Shown here: positions 29,328 to 34,556 of the stretch, piece after piece
Layout: every line of letters begins with the position of its first letter
How positions within the stretch are numbered: the first letter of the stretch is position 1
Virus record (IMG/VR): IMGVR_UViG_3300032308_001081
Span: 1-34,556 of that record
From: a virus
Direction: 5' to 3' (one strand)
Length of the DNA: 34,556 bases
Program-made: the position numbers and the translations under genes
Notes under the pieces: generated by a model
What the model was told of the DNA's origin: nothing
The model's input: the letters and a program-made list of their open reading frames with translations, nothing else
The model's database searches: none

Positions 29328-30437
29328 TTATGAGTTGGTAGCGGTGTAACGGAGTGAACCGTTGTTGCCGGTCAAACGATCAGCGGCTTGATACGCATCA
29401 TTTGGAATCTGCCACAGGGCAAAGTTCTTCTTCATGATAAGCGTCCATCCGCGATTGATGGTTTCAGTTTCGTACCCGACGGTAGCCTCAGTGATGCATT
29501 CGTTGTACTTGAACTGAAAGTCAATGTTGAGCATACGCGGAATCTCGCCCGCGCCTGGAAGCATCAACGGAAGCGCGGCATTGAAGAAGGTAGAAGTACC
29601 TTTTGTTCCTGCGCGGAATCCTACATACTCGTTCAATTCAACAAGTCCGAAAGTACCGGGTTGAAATACTCCGAATTGATTTGCTCCCCAAGAAGAAGCG
29701 GAATGCAAGTCGAGGTAGTAATCAAGCATTGAATACAGCGCGTTGTTGTTCACTTGCGCCATGTTTGTAACACCTGCAAGCAGCTGATGTCTGAAAGCAG
29801 CAGAGATACCAGAACCAACAACGATTGGACGGCCATGTCCTTCGTTCTGTTCATAGTCCTGCATGATTTTCGTCCATCCTTCGGTAACGAGATTCACGGT
29901 CACGTCATCGTTAAAGTTGACGGTAGTAGCGTTGTTGTTTCCGCTTACCTGATTGACTCCCCATGTAACGCTTGAAAGCAGTGTTTGGTCAATCTTTCCA
30001 ATGAATCCGTTCATGCTTGACATGATGACAGCAAGCTGCTCCTGCATGAATGGTGTAGGTGCGTCACCAACGGCAACACTGCGAGATGCCTCATCGCAAT
30101 AGCGCGCGATGGTTTCGTCGTCCAGATGGATAGCGAATTTCACCACATCGGTTGAGTCGATGGTAATCTCATCGTATGCAGGTAACAGGTCAATGTCACA
30201 TGAATCCGATGTCTGCATTTGCGCGGGTGTGGTACGTTGGTAGTACTTCAAACGCAAGTCTTTGATGTGACCGTTAACGTTTGTCAATGTGAAGGGGTCT
30301 CCGATAGGCTGAGCCTGTACTCCCTTTTCGAGTGCAGCGGCAAGAAATCCGCTTGCGGTTACTTTTGTTTCAGGGGCGTTTTCTCCAGCAACAAATTTCA
30401 TGTGCATGAGTAACGCCTCGCAAAATCCAAGTGCCAT
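29328..30437 (-). CDS. Major capsid protein, 369 aa
   Basis: Of expected size for an HK97-type coat protein, and immediately follows the scaffold gene (12 bases). It contains the helix-rich middle (PTPFMQEQLAVIMSSMNGFI), the AFRHQLLAGVTNMAQ segment and a C-terminal strand region (ETINRGWTLIMKKNFALWQI). Position between scaffold and connector genes is the main evidence, since this lineage's capsid sequence is divergent. The N-terminus begins MALGFCEALLMHMKF; no protease gene was found. Confidence 0.75.
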   Translation of the reverse strand: MALGFCEALLMHMKFVAGENAPETKVTASGFLAAALEKGVQAQPIGDPFTLTNVNGHIKDLRLKYYQRTTPAQMQTSDSCDIDLLPAYDEITIDSTDVVKFAIHLDDETIARYCDEASRSVAVGDAPTPFMQEQLAVIMSSMNGFIGKIDQTLLSSVTWGVNQVSGNNNATTVNFNDDVTVNLVTEGWTKIMQDYEQNEGHGRPIVVGSGISAAFRHQLLAGVTNMAQVNNNALYSMLDYYLDLHSASSWGANQFGVFQPGTFGLVELNEYVGFRAGTKGTSTFFNAALPLMLPGAGEIPRMLNIDFQFKYNECITEATVGYETETINRGWTLIMKKNFALWQIPNDAYQAADRLTGNNGSLRYTATNS

Positions 30438-30449
30438 TTTTGGTTATTG

Positions 30450-31292
30450 TTAGCCGCTGATAGCCTTAATCATATCGTCAAAGGCTGATAAGTCAACGGC
30501 AGTACGTTGGCCTCCTTTTGTAGGAGGGTCTTGTTTCGGCGGGTCGCCCTTGGTGTTGTCGCTAACCTTCAAGAACTTGTTCTTTGAAAGTGTCGCCTGT
30601 GTGAGAGTTTGGTAATCGAGTTCTTTACCGGCTTCAAATATACGCAGATTTTCATCTTCTGCGTTAACGAGAACTAATTTTCCATCAATTTCTTTCACCT
30701 TTGCTTTGCGCGCTTGCATCTCAGCATCGACAAGCGTGCGCGCGGTAATAATTTCAACGTCATCAGGCAGTGCTTTGGGCAGCGGCATTGAACGCAGAAT
30801 CGCGTCCTGTTGCGTTCTTAAAAATTTCTCGCTCCATGTGTTGCGCTCGGCTGATACAGCATCTTGAATTGCCTTCTGAGATGCCGACAACTGCTGATTC
30901 AACTCATTGATTTTCTTTTCAAGTTCGGCCTTTTCTCCCTTCGATGTTCCCGTAGCATTAGCCTTTTCCTGCAACTTATCAACGAGTTTATCCAACTTCG
31001 CAAATGTTGACTTATCGGCAATATCTTCAGGATTAATCTGAAACTTTTCGACCGCGCCTTGAATCTTCATGTCAATCGTATCAAGCACCTGCTTTGTGTA
31101 GTGTGACTTGATTGCCACGTGTGACTTCGCTTCTTGCTCGGTCAATAATCCGGTATTGATAGCGTCAACAATTTCGGAATGTAGTTCCGTGTTGGCGAAA
31201 TCTGACTTGCTGAGAGCGTCGATGAATGACTGCTTGTTCGTGTCGAAGCCTACTTTATCAAGTAGTGACTTCAAAAAATCTCCCGCTTTCAT
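30450..31292 (-). CDS. Scaffolding protein, 280 aa
   Basis: Charged, helical protein with a central coiled coil (AELEKKINELNQQLSASQKA, about residues 120-150), no cysteine, and a Pro/Lys linker before a short C-terminal helix (GDPPKQDPPTKGGQRTAVDL). This is the usual build of phage scaffolds, whose C-terminus binds the coat. The ATG at 31292 has a Shine-Dalgarno sequence (GGAGG) inside the preceding 18-codon gene and an ATGA overlap with it. Lies just before the capsid gene. Confidence 0.75.
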   Translation of the reverse strand: MKAGDFLKSLLDKVGFDTNKQSFIDALSKSDFANTELHSEIVDAINTGLLTEQEAKSHVAIKSHYTKQVLDTIDMKIQGAVEKFQINPEDIADKSTFAKLDKLVDKLQEKANATGTSKGEKAELEKKINELNQQLSASQKAIQDAVSAERNTWSEKFLRTQQDAILRSMPLPKALPDDVEIITARTLVDAEMQARKAKVKEIDGKLVLVNAEDENLRIFEAGKELDYQTLTQATLSKNKFLKVSDNTKGDPPKQDPPTKGGQRTAVDLSAFDDMIKAISG

Positions 31293-31345
31293 CTTGCGCC
31301 TCCACAACAAGGTTTACTTGGCTTGGGTCTAACTGTCTTAGCCAT
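31289..31345 (-). CDS. Tiny Lys/Pro/Cys peptide, 18 aa
   Basis: Encodes MAKTVRPKPSKPCCGGAR. Support: a perfect Shine-Dalgarno (AAAGGAGGT) five bases before its ATG, an eight-base overlap with the gene upstream, and an ATGA overlap with the scaffold start. It could be a translated coupling leader for the scaffold gene or a very small virion peptide with a CC pair. Confidence 0.6.
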   Translation of the reverse strand: MAKTVRPKPSKPCCGGAR

Positions 31346-31736
31346 TTTGACCTCCTTTTACTTTAGGTTCAGCATCAACACCTGATTCCTTTTTCGGTGG
31401 CTTTACACCGGCTTGCTTGTCGGCAGTCAACGCCTTAATCAACTCCGCGTTTTGCGCTAACAACGCGGCGAGCGTGTCTTGCGTTGTAACGCGTTGGACG
31501 GGCTTGTTTGACGGCTTGACAAATCCGAGTTCTGCGGCTTCTTGCTCAGTCAGCGTCACACGCTCAATGAGATAGCGTGCTTGCTTTTCGCGCGTGCAGA
31601 AACTTTTTTTTGATTTGTGAAAATCAAGATTTGCTTTGTTGTCGGGTACGTAATCCGTGACCCCGTTTGGTCTGGTAATTTTCAGCAATTTAACGCCTGA
31701 TTGAGGCGCGATTTGCTCGTTTAGGTTGTTTTCCAT
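31338..31736 (-). CDS. Hypothetical head-region protein, 132 aa
   Basis: Basic N-terminal half (KSKKSFCTREKQARYLIERV) with a short TEQEAAELGF helix, then a Gln/Ala helix (TLAALLAQNAELIKALTADK) and a Lys/Pro/Gly-rich disordered tail ending KVKGGQNG. It precedes the scaffold gene and may be a head accessory protein. A terminator-like hairpin with T-runs lies directly before its start codon. Function unknown. Confidence 0.65.
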   Translation of the reverse strand: MENNLNEQIAPQSGVKLLKITRPNGVTDYVPDNKANLDFHKSKKSFCTREKQARYLIERVTLTEQEAAELGFVKPSNKPVQRVTTQDTLAALLAQNAELIKALTADKQAGVKPPKKESGVDAEPKVKGGQNG

Positions 31737-31751
31737 GACACAAAAAAAACG

Positions 31752-31778
31752 AAAAAAAACCGCCTTAAATCAAGCGGT
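31752..31778 (-). terminator. Terminator or attenuator in front of the 132-aa gene
   Basis: On the minus strand ACCGCTTGATTTAAGGCGGT forms a 7-bp stem with one bulge, followed by eight T, then CG and eight more T. The start codon is only four bases past the second T-run, so transcription of the head genes must read through it. Confidence 0.6.
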
Positions 31779-31823
31779 GAAAGATTGTTACATTAGTGAT
31801 ATATAAACGCGGTACGAGTGCTG

Positions 31824-31899
31824 TATCTTTGGCTCGTTGTCTTATGGGGGGATGACGTGTTTTTTGACACATGAAAGGCGGCTTCGGCTGCCTTTTGTG
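31824..31899 (+). ncRNA. Possible small plus-strand RNA (about 60 nt)
   Basis: A perfect -7 box TATCTTTG (31824-31831) is followed about 40 bases later by an intrinsic-terminator hairpin: AAAGGCGGC-TTCG-GCTGCCTTT (31874-31895) with a UUCG tetraloop and U-rich end. No -33 TTG is present, and only short ORFs lie between. The RNA would end at the 3' end of the minor head gene, antisense to it by a few bases. Confidence 0.35.
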
Positions 31900-32823
31900 T
31901 TACTTCCCCACCGCCTTTCTAACGCTCGCAGGAACTAACGCCGCAGGTATCGGATACGCCTGATGCCCGCAATTGTATCCGCCGCGATATTGCAGAAAAT
32001 TCGATGTGTTGGTGTCGTCGTACATTCCCTGCGGCAAGCCTGTTTTATCGTATATCTTACCCTTCATATCGCGAAACTCTTGAAAGTCACCTTTAATGAT
32101 GCGACTCATCTCTGACCGATGAAAATACTTTTTCTTCTTCAATGCCGAGCAAAAGGTACGTGTATCGCGTACATTGCTACCCTGATAACGATACCACTCC
32201 CATCCCAAATCTTGCGTCATTACCTCGTTCACCGTTGCGCTGTATTGGTTTATCGCATCTGTCGTTATCTGCCGAGTAAACTTCTGCAACTGACCTTCAA
32301 CCATACCCGCGTCTGATTGATAACCCGTGATGTAATTACCTAATTCCGTTGCCAACTTCGAGTAACTGCCCCCTGTGGTAACATACGTGTTGATTATTTC
32401 TCGCACTGGATTGATGAGATTTGCTTCAAGCCCTGCCTCGGTCAACCCTTCAAGAACAAGCGACACCGACTGCTTTCGTATCTCGTTCACGATTTTCGGG
32501 GGCGTGAATTTTTTTTCCAAGGCCTTAAAATATGCCGCGTTCAGCTTATCCACCTTGCCGTATAGTTCCGCGAATTGTGACACGCTTTCCATGTAGTCTG
32601 AGTCGTCGAGAATTATCTGATACAAGTCAGACTTGAGGCGGCCTAACATACGAATGTTCTTCGCGCTGTTGGTGATAGTTCCGCCTTGCACTTGTAGTTC
32701 TTTCGAAAACAACATCAGGCGCGAATAAATACGCTGTTGAATCTCAGGAATTGCATCTTGAAAATCCAACACGCCCTTGTCGATTGCCTCAAGCGTTGCG
32801 TTTATTTCTTTGTCACCTGTCAT
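31900..32823 (-). CDS. Minor head protein (SPP1 gp7 / Mu F-like), 307 aa
   Basis: The C-terminal part has the signature of this family: WYRYQGSNVRDTRTFCSALK, KYFHRSEM, then LPQGMYDDTNTSNFLQYRGG and YNCGHQAYPIP (conserved R-D-T-R..C and GGyNCrH). The N-terminal two thirds are helical. Such proteins enter the procapsid and are associated with the portal and DNA delivery. It starts as ATGA on the portal stop, the usual gene order. Confidence 0.88.
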   Translation of the reverse strand: MTGDKEINATLEAIDKGVLDFQDAIPEIQQRIYSRLMLFSKELQVQGGTITNSAKNIRMLGRLKSDLYQIILDDSDYMESVSQFAELYGKVDKLNAAYFKALEKKFTPPKIVNEIRKQSVSLVLEGLTEAGLEANLINPVREIINTYVTTGGSYSKLATELGNYITGYQSDAGMVEGQLQKFTRQITTDAINQYSATVNEVMTQDLGWEWYRYQGSNVRDTRTFCSALKKKKYFHRSEMSRIIKGDFQEFRDMKGKIYDKTGLPQGMYDDTNTSNFLQYRGGYNCGHQAYPIPAALVPASVRKAVGK

Positions 32824-34556
32824 GAGTTGTCCTCAGAATCGTCTTCGGTATCGTCTTCAAGCTCCCCGTTATCATTCCGCATCTGCACCGCTGCCGCGCT
32901 GTTCACCGCTTTCAACTTCTCGTCCGCATACTTCCTCAGCACGGTTAGTTTTTGTTCCGTCGTTTTCTCGCCAAATCCCGCGTCTGATTCATAAGCGCGC
33001 TTGATGAAATCGGTGATGTAGCTGCTAATGATGTAATCCTGCTTTGAAGCCCCTCTGTTAGACACGCGAAGTGCTTTTTCATCCTCAGTTAATCCACTCA
33101 TGGGGTCAAGGTCATAAGCGTCGAAAAGCTGCTTTTGTAGTAACGGTTGGTCGGCAAATCGCTTTCTGATTAACTCCTTCTCAATGTTGCTCAACACGGC
33201 ATCGTTAATGCCGGCATCCTTCGCTTGCTTCATTTCATCAACAAGGAATCCCGCGCCTACAACGTCGAATGTATTAGGTATCAACACGTGCGGTAACATG
33301 GTCGAAATATCCACATTCATATCCTTGTATCTCCAACGCGCGCACAAATCCGCGATACCTTCATATATCCGCGCCAAATCCGTCGCAATCCCGTAAAATG
33401 TGTTGTTGGTTTCGTCGCGATCGTAAGCCTTTGCGATGCCACTCTGCGCGGCAGGTGAATTATCAAGGAACTGCATATTGACCGATGCAAGTGCTTTGTA
33501 TCTGTACCCTTCGATTCGTTCCGCTTGCAGCTTCGCTATCTCGGTCTGCTTCTGCACGTATCCCGCAGGTGGCGTCGGGACGGCAGACTCGCCCATGTTT
33601 TCGCGCGTCGGCCTAATACGGATCACATCAAAAGGACTTGACGGAATATGACCATTGATACATTGCGCGTTAGTGCATCTTACCTTCTGATTATCGCGTG
33701 TGATATATCCAGTTCCAACGCACGTGGGACATTGTTGGTCTTCATATATCCACATCGTTGAGTTTTGGTGCAGCGTTATCTCGGCTCGAAGGTCTGAGAA
33801 TTCAACCGTTGCCACGTTAAGCCACGGCAGTATGCCCTTGATACGGCTTTCGTATTCAATACGGTTTTTTTCTTCCTCATTAACGACACCGCCTAACGCG
33901 AAGAAAGGCACAACATCAAGCGTCATAGGTATTTCTTCGACCAATTCAACGCGGTTATATCGTCCGAGCTTCCACTTCGCCCACCTTTCGCGGTCAAGTG
34001 AATAGTATTCCTTCTGCGACTGACGGACGTATTCATCAATGCTATCGTTATACTCAAGCATCGGTTCAGATGCCCAAATGAGCAACTCGCCGTCTATCAC
34101 TTTCATGATGTGACTGCACGGAATAATCGTCGCGTATGGCTTTCGGTATTCAGTCGGTAATGCTGGTTCTTTCGCCCATACAATAACCTGCGAGTTAGCA
34201 CCGATAAGGTACTGCTTCAATGCCACATTAAAGCACCAACGCATGAGGCTTTTTTGCGACCCAAATTGATATGTAAGATAATGCTCGAGCGTCTCATCTG
34301 GCGCAATTATAGCGTTATCGTTTGGCGGAAATTTCGCCATGTATCCATCCGCGCGCTGTATCTTCTGCAATGAGTTCAGAATCCGCTCGAATATCTCAGC
34401 GAATACAGGTTGATAAGTTTCACGGCGGTATAAACGTACCTTTTCGTGTTCATTTGGACGTTGTTTATCAATCAGTTCCGCAGGATATTTCTTGTCGGAA
34501 TAATAACGGAAATTGGTGTACTCCTTAAAGCCTTCAGGCTCTATTTTTTTGCTGAT
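32820..34556 (-). CDS. Portal protein, main part (591 aa in full)
   Basis: Forms the dodecameric DNA gate of the head. The frame continues without a stop past the TTG at 34370 to the window end and, through the terminal repeat, to the ATG at 160-162. Residues 289-315 hold a DnaJ-like cysteine set (CPTCVGTGYI, then C-x4-C-x-NG). The C-terminus is acidic (DDTEDDSEDNS). Size, adjacency to the minor head gene (ATGA) and helix-rich C-terminal half support a portal. Terminase lies far away in this genome rather than next to it. Confidence 0.85.
   Translation of the reverse strand: MSKKIEPEGFKEYTNFRYYSDKKYPAELIDKQRPNEHEKVRLYRRETYQPVFAEIFERILNSLQKIQRADGYMAKFPPNDNAIIAPDETLEHYLTYQFGSQKSLMRWCFNVALKQYLIGANSQVIVWAKEPALPTEYRKPYATIIPCSHIMKVIDGELLIWASEPMLEYNDSIDEYVRQSQKEYYSLDRERWAKWKLGRYNRVELVEEIPMTLDVVPFFALGGVVNEEEKNRIEYESRIKGILPWLNVATVEFSDLRAEITLHQNSTMWIYEDQQCPTCVGTGYITRDNQKVRCTNAQCINGHIPSSPFDVIRIRPTRENMGESAVPTPPAGYVQKQTEIAKLQAERIEGYRYKALASVNMQFLDNSPAAQSGIAKAYDRDETNNTFYGIATDLARIYEGIADLCARWRYKDMNVDISTMLPHVLIPNTFDVVGAGFLVDEMKQAKDAGINDAVLSNIEKELIRKRFADQPLLQKQLFDAYDLDPMSGLTEDEKALRVSNRGASKQDYIISSYITDFIKRAYESDAGFGEKTTEQKLTVLRKYADEKLKAVNSAAAVQMRNDNGELEDDTEDDSEDNS
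34434..34556. repeat. Terminal direct repeat, right copy
   Basis: Identical to bases 1-123; see the left copy. It covers portal codons between the ATG side (bases 124-162) and the main part. Confidence 0.95.

Larger units (their letters stand above)
31737..31899. other. Intergenic region with two hairpins and a plus-strand promoter-like box
   Basis: Second-longest gene-free region of the late block. It holds a minus-strand terminator (31752-31778), a plus-strand TATCTTTG box (31824-31831) and a UUCG-loop hairpin with T-run on the plus strand (31874-31896). Nothing else is recognised. Confidence 0.6.

Overview
The window is a complete, tightly packed genome of a tailed double-stranded DNA phage, most likely a siphovirus of a Bacteroidota host. 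The first 123 bases are repeated exactly as the last 123 (34434-34556), so the sequence closes into a circle of 34,433 bp. The portal gene runs across the junction: its ATG is at 160-162 on the minus strand and its TGA is at 32820-32822. The host is inferred from three promoters with the Bacteroidota -7 box TAnnTTTG, and from the general lack of Shine-Dalgarno sequences. No integrase, excisionase, CI-type repressor pair, tRNA or CRISPR array was seen, so a strictly lytic life style is likely but not proven.

All genes but one are on the minus strand, so they read from high to low coordinates. The late block starts at about 10.9 kb with the small and large terminase subunits. It continues through a GT2 glycosyltransferase, a SAM methyltransferase, small proteins, a tail assembly chaperone with a likely programmed -1 frameshift (7158-6404), the tape measure protein, two large tail proteins and a second glycosyltransferase. 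It then crosses the sequence ends into portal, minor head protein, scaffold, major capsid, connector and tail-completion proteins, a tandem pair of paralogous (probably tail-tube) proteins, a fibre-like protein and a lysis cassette (34.5-23.6 kb). Tail-tip genes therefore precede portal and capsid, a rearranged version of the usual siphovirus order.

The early/replication block runs from 22.6 to 11.3 kb. It holds a DUF4406 protein, a RecE-like exonuclease with a RecT-like annealing protein, small HTH proteins, an SF2 helicase, a metallophosphoesterase, a VRR-NUC nuclease and a primase-helicase. Two minus-strand promoters (about 17.3 and 21.0 kb) share the same -7 box context, the palindrome TATCA-N4-TGATA in the spacer and a 21-base leader. 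A third, weaker one lies at 22.6 kb, back to back with the promoter of the only plus-strand gene (22670-23215).

The one long non-coding stretch (10876-11277) lies between the primase and terminase genes. It carries nine copies of a 9-bp motif in two variants (TGTTGACAC and TGTTTACAT, either strand), an AT-rich core and three hairpins that include terminators in both directions. It is the best candidate for the replication origin and/or the late-gene control region. Very short genes supported by ATGA overlaps and strong Shine-Dalgarno sequences (18 and 28 codons) and a 46-codon chaperone extension complete the annotation.
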